Shown here one piece after another: positions 18,939 to 27,684 of a stretch of 33,399 nucleotides of DNA. Each line of letters begins with the position of its first letter. Within the stretch, counting starts at the first letter, position 1. A model generated the notes under the pieces. That model was not told where the DNA came from. It saw only the letters and a list, made by a program, of their open reading frames with translations, and did not search any database. This stretch comes from Hyphomicrobiaceae bacterium. GTDB taxonomy: Bacteria > Pseudomonadota > Alphaproteobacteria > Rhizobiales > Hyphomicrobiaceae. A program made the translations under genes and the position numbers. The stretch covers positions 1-33,399 of the forward strand of contig JANXYD010000181.1 of the NCBI GenBank assembly GCA_025350265.1, written 5' to 3'.

Positions 18939-19012
18939 GGTCTTCTTTGCGCCTGCCCTTCATCGTCCAGGGTCGGCTGTACAGATCGGGTTGCTGGAAG
19001 CGTTGCCGCCGT

Positions 19013-20371
19013 TCAATCCCAGCCACGGCTTTGCGCGTTATCTTCATTCATCAGTGTGGTCAGAATGCCTTCGCGCAGGCCTCGGTCCGCCACCCGCAGG
19101 CGTTGGCACGGCCAGGTGCGGATCAGCGCCTCCAGGATTGCGCAGCCAGCCAACACCAGATCGGCGCGCTCATGGCCGACGCAGGGCTCGGCGACGCGCT
19201 GTTCGTGAGTCGAGTGGAGCAGATTTGTCGCCACCTGCCGCGCGTCGTCGGTCGTGATCCAGCACCCGTCGACGCGCGAACGGTCATAGCGCGCGAGGCC
19301 CAGGTGCACGCCCGCCACGGTGGTGACCGTGCCGGACGTGCCGAGCATGTGGACGTTGCGGTCGGCCAGTTCGCCTGCAACGCCGGCCGCCGCCTCGAAC
19401 GGCGCGATCAGGGCTTCGACGTGGGCGACCATGTCTTCGTATTCAGGTTTGCCGATGAACCGTCGGTCGCATCGTTCGGCCAACGTCACTACACCGACCG
19501 GAAGCGAGGTCCAGGCCCGGATCGCGCCTTGTACGTCCACCCGGTCCGACAACGAACGGCGCGGCTGACGCGGCTCGCGGTGGCCCTGTTCGCGGCGCCA
19601 TGCCGCCAAATCCAGCCAGATCAATTCCGACGACCCGCCCCCGATGTCGAACACCAGCACCAGGTCGGCGGTTTGATCGATCAGCGTCGCGCAGCCCGAT
19701 ACCGCCAGCCGTGCTTCGTCCTCGCGGGAGAGAATTTCGATGCCGAGGCCCAGGTCGCGCTCGACACGGCCGAGGAATTCCTCGCCGTTGGACGCAATGC
19801 GGCACGCTTCCGTCGCCACCAGGCGCGAGCGGCCGACATGATGGCGGCGAATCTTGGTGGCGCAGATCTGCAACGCTTGAAATGTGCGCGTCATGGCGGC
19901 ATCGCTGAGAACACCCGAAGCCGTCACGCCCTCGCCCAGCCGGATGATGCGGCTGAACGCATCGATTACCTTGAAGCCGCGCCGCGACGGCCTGGCGACC
20001 AGCAGCCGACAGTTATTGGTGCCGAGATCGAGCGCTGCGTAGGCCGGCTGCTCCATGGCTGCCGCGCGGCGCGATGTCGCGGCACGCTCCGGCTGCGGCT
20101 TTGCATCCGCCGATTGTGCTTGCGGCGCGGGCGAGAGCCGATTGACCGTCGCCGACGCGAAGTCGGTCGCTGATGCTTCCGCATCGGGGGAGGCGGCCAC
20201 GGTAGTCTCGATGCGGTCGATGCCGGGAGGACGGAAATGGGCCAATGCTGGTTCTCCGGCGGCTGGAACCAGTTGCAACCGGAGGATCCCGGTGCCTAAC
20301 TGTACGTCAGCCGACTGAAGTGGACTGTTCTTGGAGCGACTGTAGGCAGTTCGCGATGTTTGGTAAAGCAC
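19013..20371 (-). CDS. Ppx/GppA family phosphatase (exopolyphosphatase-like)
   Basis: YAALDLGTNNCRLLVARP, VATEACRIASNGEEFL, VFDIGGGSSELIWLDL, LGTSGTVTTVAGVHLGL; conserved core begins near the M at 20056, so the start between 20371 and 20056 is uncertain. Confidence 0.92.
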   Translation of the reverse strand: MLYQTSRTAYSRSKNSPLQSADVQLGTGILRLQLVPAAGEPALAHFRPPGIDRIETTVAASPDAEASATDFASATVNRLSPAPQAQSADAKPQPERAATSRRAAAMEQPAYAALDLGTNNCRLLVARPSRRGFKVIDAFSRIIRLGEGVTASGVLSDAAMTRTFQALQICATKIRRHHVGRSRLVATEACRIASNGEEFLGRVERDLGLGIEILSREDEARLAVSGCATLIDQTADLVLVFDIGGGSSELIWLDLAAWRREQGHREPRQPRRSLSDRVDVQGAIRAWTSLPVGVVTLAERCDRRFIGKPEYEDMVAHVEALIAPFEAAAGVAGELADRNVHMLGTSGTVTTVAGVHLGLARYDRSRVDGCWITTDDARQVATNLLHSTHEQRVAEPCVGHERADLVLAGCAILEALIRTWPCQRLRVADRGLREGILTTLMNEDNAQSRGWD

Positions 20372-20593
20372 CTGCCGTGGACAGCCTTGCCGGCGTTCGG
20401 TAGGCCGACGGTACGATTACTGCGGGTGGCGGTGTTGTGACGGCTGGACGACCAGAAAAATGAAGCGGCTGTGCCATTTTGTCGGAATGAAAGGGTGATC
20501 TGGGGTTGCGAGACTCTGCTTGTACTGCTAATCGCGGAAACTCGAACAGCATGCATGTGCACTGTGGCTGTTCAATTTTGGAGAACAGACACC

Positions 20594-20902
20594 ATGAACT
20601 TCGTTAAAATCGCCGCCGCCGCCGCTATCCTCGCCGTCACCGCTTCGGCGGCCATGGCGCAGGCAACCACCACACCTTCCGCGCCCGTCGCACCGAAGGC
20701 TCCGGTTGTCGCCACCACGCCGGCTCCGACCGCACCAACCGCCACCGTCGCTCCGAAGGCCAAGGGCGCGGCGTTGAAAACCGCCCAGACGCCGGAAAGC
20801 CAGGCTTGCTCGGCCGAAGCCGACACCAAGGGTCTGCACGGCAAGCCGCGCGTCAAGTTCCGCAAGGCTTGCATCAAGGCTGCGACCGCTAAGAAGAGCT
20901 GA
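20594..20902 (+). CDS. Small secreted protein with PsiF-like repeat
   Basis: 102 aa; signal MNFVKIAAAAAILAVTASAAMAQA, Pro/Ala/Thr linker, C-terminal SQACSAEADTKGLHGKPRVKFRKACIKAA matching the PsiF repeat pattern (C..A..KGL.GK.R..F...C). Confidence 0.75.
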   Translation: MNFVKIAAAAAILAVTASAAMAQATTTPSAPVAPKAPVVATTPAPTAPTATVAPKAKGAALKTAQTPESQACSAEADTKGLHGKPRVKFRKACIKAATAKKS

Positions 20903-20928
20903 TCGCTTTTTCGTGGCTGATCTGATTA

Positions 20929-20954
20929 CCCCCGCGAGAGCAATCTCGCGGGGG
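20929..20954 (+). terminator. Strong terminator-like hairpin downstream of the PsiF-like gene
   Basis: CCCCCGCGAGA-GCAA-TCTCGCGGGGG: 11-bp perfect stem capped by a GNRA-type GCAA loop; following U-tract is weak. Confidence 0.7.
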
Positions 20955-21405
20955 TTGTCGTTTGTGGTTTGGCGCGCCGCCACTTTGTTCGCGTCGCTGC
21001 TGGCTCGTGCTGTTGCCGTGGGCAGCGTGCGTAAATTTTTGCCAACGTCTTGTCATCGCTTTGTAATCCGAATCGATGCACTCTGTTGTGGAAGGTTCTT
21101 GCGCACGTGTTGCTGTCGCCGGTCATCGGCGGCGCCGATCGGAAAAGTCGATGTTGGATCGAACTGACTGCGCCAACAGAATTACCGCGGACGAGACGGC
21201 CTTGGATGGGACCGTCGTCAAAGTCCGCGGCATCGTAACCCTCGCGCAGCCGCGCGATCCCATCCATCAACGCCGGGCAGCTTGGATCAGAGGTCAGGTG
21301 CGCTGCATGTCCTGGAGTGCTTCCAACGACAAAGCACGCAGGACACGCAACGCGAACTCTGCGCCACAGGGGCCGGCCGGGGCCACATCGGAGGAGCTTC
21401 CATGA

Positions 21406-21545
21406 AGCGCCAACTACCATTGCGTAGCCGATTTCAGTCGTGTCACCGTCAGCGGTTCGAGCATTCCCGGGGTATGGGGCGATTTCGGGCCGGGATTTTA
21501 CTGCGGCGCAATCTGCAACATCACCGGCCTCCAAGTAGACCCTGA
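21406..21545 (+). pseudogene. Possible 3' remnant of a plus-strand gene
   Basis: Open frame after a TGA at 21403-21405: SANYHCVADFSRVTVSGSSIPGVWGDFGPGFYCGAICNITGLQVDPD*, protein-like composition, followed by a terminator hairpin at 21597. No convincing 5' part identified. Confidence 0.3.
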
Positions 21546-21596
21546 CTGACGCCTGCCGGCGGTGAACATGCAATCGCCGCCGTTGCACGAGCTTTC

Positions 21597-21625
21597 AAGG
21601 CCGGCCCCCTGTGGGTCGGCCTTTT
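21597..21625 (+). terminator. Rho-independent terminator-like hairpin
   Basis: AAGGCCGGCC-...-GGTCGGCCTT followed by TT; 10-bp stem with one G-U wobble. Confidence 0.7.
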
Positions 21626-21730
21626 GCTTTCCGGGACGCCGGACGTTCCCCGTGCTGTAAGTTTTGTCATGGCGGCGGTTGGCGGCTATGACAGGCGTGT
21701 TCTCAACCCTTGCGCCAGAGGTTCCAAGTC

Positions 21731-22681
21731 ATGAAACTCGCCACCTTCGTCCGGGCCGATGGTACCGCCGCGATCGCAGCCGTCGATACGCAGCGTGGGC
21801 AACTGCTCGATCTCGCCGTTGCCAGCGGCACGGTGCACGGCAAGCCCGCAACCCAGTTTCGCGATATGCTGGCGTTGATCGATGCCGGCGACAGCGGCTT
21901 GCAGAGCGCTCGCGCCCTCGCCGAAGCTTGGCCCGCAGCCGCCGCGCTGCCGCTCGCCGGCACCAGGCTGCTGGCCCCGTTGCCCGAGCCGCGTCAGGTG
22001 CGCGACTGCATGGCATTCGAATTGCACCTGCTGAATGCCAACAAGCAGGCGGAGATTCGCACCGGCCACAAACGCCGGATCGCCGACATCTGGTACAAGC
22101 AGCCGATCTACTACAAGGCCAATCGCTTCAGCACCAATGCGCACGAGGCCGACATCCTCTGGCCCAGCTATTCTACGCACATGGACTATGAACTTGAACT
22201 CGCCGCCGTGATCGGTCGTGGCGGCCGCGACATCGCGCCCGACGCCGCGCTATCGCATATCTTCGGCTACACGATTTTCAACGACTTCTCCGCGCGCGAC
22301 GCCCAACTCGCCGAAATGGCCGCCCAACTCGGGCCGGCCAAGGGCAAGGACTTCGACGGCGCCAACAGCTTCGGGCCGTGGATCGTCACGGCGGACGAGA
22401 TCGGCGATCCGCATGCGCTGGCGATGGAGGCGCGCGTCAACGGCGAGCGATGGGGCGGCGGCAATTCATCCACCATGCATCACAAATGGCCGGCGCTGCT
22501 GCAGCATATATCCGCGTCTGAAACGTTGCACCCCGGCGAGATCATCGGTTCGGGCACGGTCGGCACCGGCTGCGGCCTCGAACTCGGCCGCAAGCTCGAG
22601 CACGGCGATGTCGTCGAACTTGAAATCGAGAAAATAGGCATCTTGCGCAACCGCGTGATCGCGGCGGGCATGGCAGGCTGA
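21731..22681 (+). CDS. Fumarylacetoacetate hydrolase (FAH) family protein
   Basis: 316 aa from ATG 21731; MDYELELAAVIGRGGRDI, IFGYTIFNDFSARDAQ, AKGKDFDGANSFGPWIVTADEI, HPGEIIGSGTVGTGCGLELGR. Confidence 0.92.
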   Translation: MKLATFVRADGTAAIAAVDTQRGQLLDLAVASGTVHGKPATQFRDMLALIDAGDSGLQSARALAEAWPAAAALPLAGTRLLAPLPEPRQVRDCMAFELHLLNANKQAEIRTGHKRRIADIWYKQPIYYKANRFSTNAHEADILWPSYSTHMDYELELAAVIGRGGRDIAPDAALSHIFGYTIFNDFSARDAQLAEMAAQLGPAKGKDFDGANSFGPWIVTADEIGDPHALAMEARVNGERWGGGNSSTMHHKWPALLQHISASETLHPGEIIGSGTVGTGCGLELGRKLEHGDVVELEIEKIGILRNRVIAAGMAG

Positions 22682-22722
22682 TATCGCACACGAGTTACAG
22701 CAGCAGCACTGAGAGTATCGAT

Positions 22723-23886
22723 ATGACGACGCCACGTTCGCCGAAGACATCGCCGTTTTTCCAGCCCGAGCACGATCAGCTCCGGCAGACGGTGCGGCGG
22801 TTCGTCGAAACCCACGTCGTGCCGCATGCCGACGCCTGGGAAGAGGCGGGCATGGTGCCGCGCGAGGTGCTGTTGGAAATGGGCAAACTCGGCCTGTTCG
22901 GCATCCGCTACGACAGCAAATATGGCGGCAGCGAACTGGATACCCTGGCGACCGTGGTGCTGGCGGAAGAACTGGGCCGCTCGGGCTATGGCGGGTTTGC
23001 CGTCACCGTGCTGGTCCACACCGACATGGCCAGCCCGCATCTGCAGCACGGCGGCACCGAAGCCCAGAAGAGCCGCTATATGCCCGACATCATCGCCGGC
23101 CGCACGATAACCGCCGTGGCCATGACGGAAGCGGACGCCGGCTCGGACTTGGCCTCGATGCGCACCACCGCGCGGCGTGACGGCGACCATTGGACGCTGA
23201 ATGGCTCGAAGATGTTCATCACCAACGGCGTCTATGGCGACTTGTTCTTCGTGGCCGCCAAGACGGGCCAGCCCGGCCGCAACCGCGAGATTTCGATGTT
23301 CATCGTCGAGAAAGGCACGCCGGGTTTTCGCGTCGCGCGGCCATTGAAGAAACACGGCTGGCTTTGCAGCGACACGGCGGAACTGGTGTTCGAAGATTGT
23401 CGCATTCCGGCGGGCAATCTGCTCGGCCAGGAAAATCGGGGCTTTTATGCCCTCGCCGGCAATCTGCAGAACGAGCGGATCGTGCTCGGCGCGCAGGCCA
23501 TGGGGGAAGCCGAACGCGCCATCGAACTGGCGCTCGACTGGGTGCAATCGCGCAAGGCGTTCGGCGGCACGCTATGGGAGAAGCAGGCGATCCGCCACAA
23601 ACTCGCGCAGCGCGCATCCGAAGTGGCAGCCACGCAGGCGTTTATTCATCAGGTGGCGTGGCAGGATGCGCAGGGCCAGGACGTGGTCAAGGAAGTTTCG
23701 ATGATCAAGGCGCTGGCCGGCACGTTGGTCAACAAGGTGATGTACGATTGCCTGCAGTTTCATGGCGGCATGGGTTTCATCCGTGAAACCGCGATCGAGC
23801 GGATGGCGCGCGACGCGCGCGTTCAATCGATCGGCGGCGGTGCCACGGAAGTGATGCTGGAAGAGGTCGCCAAGCGCATGTCGTGA
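22723..23886 (+). CDS. Acyl-CoA dehydrogenase family protein
   Basis: AMTEADAGSDLASMRTTARRDGDHWTLNGSKMFITNG, NERIVLGAQAMGEAERAIELALDWVQSRKAFGGTLWEKQAIRHKLA, QFHGGMGFIRETAIERMARDARVQSIGGGATEVM. Confidence 0.96.
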   Translation: MTTPRSPKTSPFFQPEHDQLRQTVRRFVETHVVPHADAWEEAGMVPREVLLEMGKLGLFGIRYDSKYGGSELDTLATVVLAEELGRSGYGGFAVTVLVHTDMASPHLQHGGTEAQKSRYMPDIIAGRTITAVAMTEADAGSDLASMRTTARRDGDHWTLNGSKMFITNGVYGDLFFVAAKTGQPGRNREISMFIVEKGTPGFRVARPLKKHGWLCSDTAELVFEDCRIPAGNLLGQENRGFYALAGNLQNERIVLGAQAMGEAERAIELALDWVQSRKAFGGTLWEKQAIRHKLAQRASEVAATQAFIHQVAWQDAQGQDVVKEVSMIKALAGTLVNKVMYDCLQFHGGMGFIRETAIERMARDARVQSIGGGATEVMLEEVAKRMS

Positions 23887-23973
23887 GCTGAAGACAGGAA
23901 AAGTTCCGTCATTTAAATGATTTGAAAATATATTATGGCCGCACTCCGATTTCTGTTGCTGCACTGCAAAAAA

Positions 23974-23987
23974 GTATGCGAGCATAC
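23974..23987. promoter_or_regulatory. Palindromic candidate operator upstream of the 24008 gene
   Basis: GTATGC-GA-GCATAC, perfect 6-bp arms. Confidence 0.45.
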
Positions 23988-24007
23988 CATTGTATCGGAG
24001 GTGCTCC

Positions 24008-24286
24008 ATGGCCCAAGCCACATGCATGAATATACCGGTCGCCAACCGTTTTGATATTCCTGGAACGGATCTTGTCATCAAAATAGAATATTCGAACGAT
24101 GAATTATGTATGACGGTCGATAAGGCACACGGTAGCGTTTATCGCGTCGTGATCGAGAATGCGTCGATCCCTATCGAACATACGTGGCTCGCCGAAATGT
24201 TCATGCGTGACGAGCGGTTCAAGCTCGGCAGCTTGTCAGCTGACGTCGTCGATTACGTCGACAGCTTGAATATCTCACAGGGCTGA
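24008..24286 (+). CDS. Hypothetical small protein (92 aa from 24008; ORF track 98 aa)
   Basis: MAQATCMNIPVANRFDIPGTDLVIKIEYSNDELCMTVDKAHGSVYRVVIENASIPIEHTWLAEMFMRDERFKLGSLSADVVDYVDSLNISQG; GGAG Shine-Dalgarno at 23997-24000; no family recognised. Confidence 0.65.
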   Translation: MAQATCMNIPVANRFDIPGTDLVIKIEYSNDELCMTVDKAHGSVYRVVIENASIPIEHTWLAEMFMRDERFKLGSLSADVVDYVDSLNISQG

Positions 24287-24347
24287 TCCGGCAACCAGAA
24301 ACGAAAGTTGGTCCGTTCGGCGCGTGGCGCTCCCGCTGCTGCTGGTG

Positions 24348-24371
24348 TATGCGTTCGGCATAACCATATGC
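24348..24371. promoter_or_regulatory. Triple half-site candidate operator upstream of rcnA-like gene
   Basis: TATGC-GTTCG-GCATA-ACCA-TATGC; same half-site as the 23974-23987 palindrome. Confidence 0.4.
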
Positions 24372-24413
24372 TTGAAACGCGCCCACCCGTAACGGAGACA
24401 GGGGCTTGCCGAC

Positions 24414-25268
24414 ATGACAGATTTTTCGACGCTGCTGCAAGGCGGCAACGCGTGGCTGTTCATTCCGAGCGCGATCGTGCTCGGGGCGCTGCACGGATTG
24501 GAGCCCGGCCATTCCAAGACGATGATGGCGGCCTTCATCATCGCCGTGCGCGGTACGGTCATGCAAGCGGTGCTGCTGGGCCTCGCGGCGACGCTGTCGC
24601 ATACGGCAGTCGTCTGGGCGATCGCGTTGGCTGGCCTGCATTTCGGCGCGCAATTGAGCGCAGAGGTTTTCGAGCCCTATCTCCAGTTGGTGTCCGCCGT
24701 GCTGATTATCGGCGTGGCCGTGTGGATGATCCAGCGCACCTGGCACGACCAGCACGGCCATGCGCACCATGACCATTCCCATGATCATGAGCATGAGCAT
24801 GACCACGATCATGGCGGAGAGCACGATCATGATCGGGATCACGGGCATTCAGGCGATGATTTGGACCGGCTCGGCGTCGGCGGCGATGCGCACGAGCGCG
24901 AGCATGCGGAAGACATTCGCAAGCGTTTCGCCAATAAGCATGTCACCACCGGGCAAATCATCATGTTCGGATTGACCGGTGGTCTGATCCCCTGCCCGGC
25001 GTCGATCACCATCTTGCTGCTGTGCCTGCAACTGAAGCGCCTCGCCCTTGGAGCGACGCTGGTGCTGAGCTTCAGCATCGGTCTTGCGCTGACCATGGTG
25101 TCGGTCGGCGTCATCGCGGCGTTGAGCATCGACCGCGTGTCGAAGCGCTGGTCCGGATTTCAGGAGTTCGCCCGCAGCGCACCTTATTTGTCGGGCGCGC
25201 TGATTATCTTCGTCGGCCTCTACACGGGCTATCTCGGTTGGTCCGGTCTCGGCGCCCACCACATTTGA
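24414..25268 (+). CDS. rcnA: Nickel/cobalt efflux transporter, RcnA/NicO-like
   Basis: ALHGLEPGHSKTMMAAFIIAVRGTVMQAVLLGLAATLSHTAVVW, His-rich loop DQHGHAHHDHSHDHEHEHDHDHGGEHDHDRDHGH, GLTGGLIPCPASITILLLCLQLKRLALGATLVLSFSIGLALTMVSVGV. Confidence 0.93.
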   Translation: MTDFSTLLQGGNAWLFIPSAIVLGALHGLEPGHSKTMMAAFIIAVRGTVMQAVLLGLAATLSHTAVVWAIALAGLHFGAQLSAEVFEPYLQLVSAVLIIGVAVWMIQRTWHDQHGHAHHDHSHDHEHEHDHDHGGEHDHDRDHGHSGDDLDRLGVGGDAHEREHAEDIRKRFANKHVTTGQIIMFGLTGGLIPCPASITILLLCLQLKRLALGATLVLSFSIGLALTMVSVGVIAALSIDRVSKRWSGFQEFARSAPYLSGALIIFVGLYTGYLGWSGLGAHHI

Positions 25269-25294
25269 TGCTCATCCCGTCACGGAATGCGGCC

Positions 25295-26896
25295 TCAACC
25301 CGTTTCCGGCAACAATTTGCGCAGCTCGGCTTTGTGCACTTTCTCCAGGGTCGAACGCGGCATGTCCTCGACGATGTGGACGGCACGCGGCACCTTGAAA
25401 TCGGCCAACTTTTCGCGACACGCGTGGAGAATGCGCGCGCCGAGATCGGCATGTGCCGATGCGTCCAAGGTGGGCACCGGAATGACGAACACGACGGGAA
25501 CCTCGTCGAGCATGCGGTGCCGCTGCGCCACCACCGCGTTTTCGTAAACGCCGGTGACCTGTGCGACGACGCGCTCGATCTCGGAGGCGGCGACGTTTTC
25601 TCCGCCCACTTTCAGCATATCCTTGTCGCGATCGGCGAACGTGATGTAGCCATCCAATTCCAACCGTACGCGATCGCCCGTCATGAACCATCCATCGTCG
25701 GTGAAACTTTCAGCCGTCGCCTGGGGATTGCCGAGATATTCGAGAAACATCTGGATGCCACGCGTGCCACGAATTTCAAGATGGCCCGTTTCGCCAGGCG
25801 CAACGTGGGTGCGATCGGGATTGAGAATGCGGATGTCGTAGCCGGTGGCCGGGCGTCCTGTCGTCATCGGCCGGTTGCGCTGCAAAGCGTCGCCGACGAT
25901 GCCATGGCTGATGGTCTCGGTCATGCCCCACCACCCCATCGACCGCACGCCGAAGTGCTGGTCGAACGGCGGTTCGTTGGCGCTCATGCCGAACTTGCGA
26001 AAGTGATGCGGTGGCACCGACTGCTGCAGTAGCGCCTTGCAGAAGAACGGCAACATAGATGCCCACGTACATTTGTTGCGCTGCGCCACGTCCCAGAACC
26101 GCGAGGCCGAAAACCGCGGCATCAGCACGACCGTGCCGCCCGCCCACATCGTCGGCAGAATGGAATACGTGCGGGCGTTGGTGTGGAATGACGGCATCAT
26201 GGTCAGATGCACATCCGCCTCCGTCAGGCCCTCGTGCACCGCACCCGTCCGCGCCCCCCACAACGCATTGCCGTGCGTCCACAGTACGCCCTTCGGCCGC
26301 GACGTGGTGCCGGACGTATACTGCACCGACCCCGGCCGCCACGGATCGGCAGGAAGTGTCGTAAGTCCTTCGGGATCGGCATCAATTTGTGAAAAGCGCA
26401 AGGCTCCCGCCGGGATCTGGCCGGCCGCCGGTACGCCGCCATCGACGAGATGCTCGGTGACGGCAACCCACCGCACGGCTTTGGCGCACGCGCACACCAG
26501 CGCGAGCTGCTCCGGCTGTGTGATGGCGGCGACGGCGTTGCAGTTCTCGGCAAAATATTCAAGCTCCTCGGCCGACGAGCGCGTGTTGGTCGTGACGACA
26601 ACCGCTCCGAGCCTGGCGCAGGCAAACCACAAAAACTCCAGCTCCGGCGAATTGTCGAGATGCACGAGCACGCGGTCGCCGGACCTGATGCCGCGGGCAT
26701 AAAGGCCAGCCGCCACCCGCAGCACCTGCGTGCGGAAACTTGCGTAGGTCCAGACCACTCGCGAGCCAGAGAATGGCTCCCACACCAGGAAGGGATGCTC
26801 CCCACGCGTCGCCGCGCGCTCATCGACCAGCCAGTTGACATCGCGGCCGGCAAACGGATGCACCTGCGCGTTCCGATCGTCGATGACCTCTGACAT
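25295..26896 (-). CDS. AMP-binding acyl-CoA synthetase/ligase family protein
   Basis: PGSVQYTSGTTSRPKGVLWTHGN (P-loop), MGWWGMTETISHGIVG, WFMTGDRVRLELDGYITFADRDKDMLKVGGENVAASEIERVV, PRSTLEKVHKAELRK. Confidence 0.95.
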   Translation of the reverse strand: MSEVIDDRNAQVHPFAGRDVNWLVDERAATRGEHPFLVWEPFSGSRVVWTYASFRTQVLRVAAGLYARGIRSGDRVLVHLDNSPELEFLWFACARLGAVVVTTNTRSSAEELEYFAENCNAVAAITQPEQLALVCACAKAVRWVAVTEHLVDGGVPAAGQIPAGALRFSQIDADPEGLTTLPADPWRPGSVQYTSGTTSRPKGVLWTHGNALWGARTGAVHEGLTEADVHLTMMPSFHTNARTYSILPTMWAGGTVVLMPRFSASRFWDVAQRNKCTWASMLPFFCKALLQQSVPPHHFRKFGMSANEPPFDQHFGVRSMGWWGMTETISHGIVGDALQRNRPMTTGRPATGYDIRILNPDRTHVAPGETGHLEIRGTRGIQMFLEYLGNPQATAESFTDDGWFMTGDRVRLELDGYITFADRDKDMLKVGGENVAASEIERVVAQVTGVYENAVVAQRHRMLDEVPVVFVIPVPTLDASAHADLGARILHACREKLADFKVPRAVHIVEDMPRSTLEKVHKAELRKLLPETG

Positions 26897-26928
26897 GGTC
26901 TACTCCGTAGTAAGAATAATCTGCGTTG

Positions 26929-27666
26929 TCAGCGCTTGTGCTTGATGCGCCAAGCGGCGAAATCGGTTTTGCTTTGCTCATGCGTCGGCGGATAGAGGCC
27001 TATGATCGATTGGCCGCCGCGCACTTGCTCGGTCACGAAGTCTTCGAACGCCGTCATCTCGACGGCCTCGTCGGCGATCTCTGCGGCGATATCAGCGGGA
27101 ATAACCACCACGCCGTCGCTGTCACCGACGATGACGTCGCCGGGCCATACCGGCGCGTCGCCGCAGCCGATCGGCACATTGATATCGAGTGCCTGATGAC
27201 AGGTGAGATTGGTCGGCGCGGATGGCCGGTGGTGGAACGAGGGGATGCCCAGTTTGGCGATTTCGGCGGCGTCGCGAAAGCCGCCGTCCGTCACCACGCC
27301 AGCCACGCCGCGCAGCATCAGTCGCGTCACCAGGATCGAGCCGGCGGAGGCCGCGCGCGCGTCCTTGCGGCTATCGATGACGAACACCGCACCCGGCGGG
27401 CACTCCTCCACCGCCTTGCGCTGCGGATGCGCGCGATCCTGGAAGACGGTGATCGGATTGAGATCCTCGCGCGCCGGAATATAGCGCAACGTAAAGGCTT
27501 CCCCAACCATGGTCGGTTTGCCCGCATCGAGCGGCAGCACATCCTGGATCATCTGATTGCGAAGCCCGCGTTTGAATAGCGCGGTGCAGAGCGTGGCGGT
27601 GGATACGGTCTTGAGTTTGTCGCGGGTGGCCTGGGATAGTTTCGACATATCGGATCGTCCTGTCAT
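26929..27666 (-). CDS. RraA family protein (4-hydroxy-4-methyl-2-oxoglutarate aldolase-like/ribonuclease regulator fold)
   Basis: MVGEAFTLRYIPAR, GSILVTRLMLRGVAGVVTDGGFRDAAEIAKLGIPSF, PGDVIVGDSDGVVVIPADIAAEIADEA. Start may be 27648 (MSKLSQ). Confidence 0.9.
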   Translation of the reverse strand: MTGRSDMSKLSQATRDKLKTVSTATLCTALFKRGLRNQMIQDVLPLDAGKPTMVGEAFTLRYIPAREDLNPITVFQDRAHPQRKAVEECPPGAVFVIDSRKDARAASAGSILVTRLMLRGVAGVVTDGGFRDAAEIAKLGIPSFHHRPSAPTNLTCHQALDINVPIGCGDAPVWPGDVIVGDSDGVVVIPADIAAEIADEAVEMTAFEDFVTEQVRGGQSIIGLYPPTHEQSKTDFAAWRIKHKR

Positions 27667-27684
27667 CTCGATCGGGGTGAGAAA

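Noticed and set aside
18947-20173. 408-aa plus-strand ORF opposite Ppx/GppA
   Set aside because: Antisense shadow; Ppx/GppA motifs on the minus strand are decisive.
22480-23547. 355-aa minus-strand ORF opposite the FAH and acyl-CoA dehydrogenase genes
   Set aside because: Antisense shadow spanning two strongly supported plus-strand genes.
24287-24413. Possible cobalamin or NiCo (czcD) riboswitch upstream of the rcnA-like gene
   Set aside because: I could not find a B12-box or the conserved NiCo motif arrangement by eye; only short palindromes are present. A covariance-model search would be needed to settle it.
24746-24849. CATGAnC-type repetitive DNA as a possible satellite
   Set aside because: Explained by the His/Asp-rich coding loop of the RcnA-like exporter.
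25022-26032. 336-aa plus-strand ORF overlapping the rcnA 3' end and antisense to the AMP ligase
   Set aside because: Overlaps two well-supported genes in other frames; no recognisable motif.
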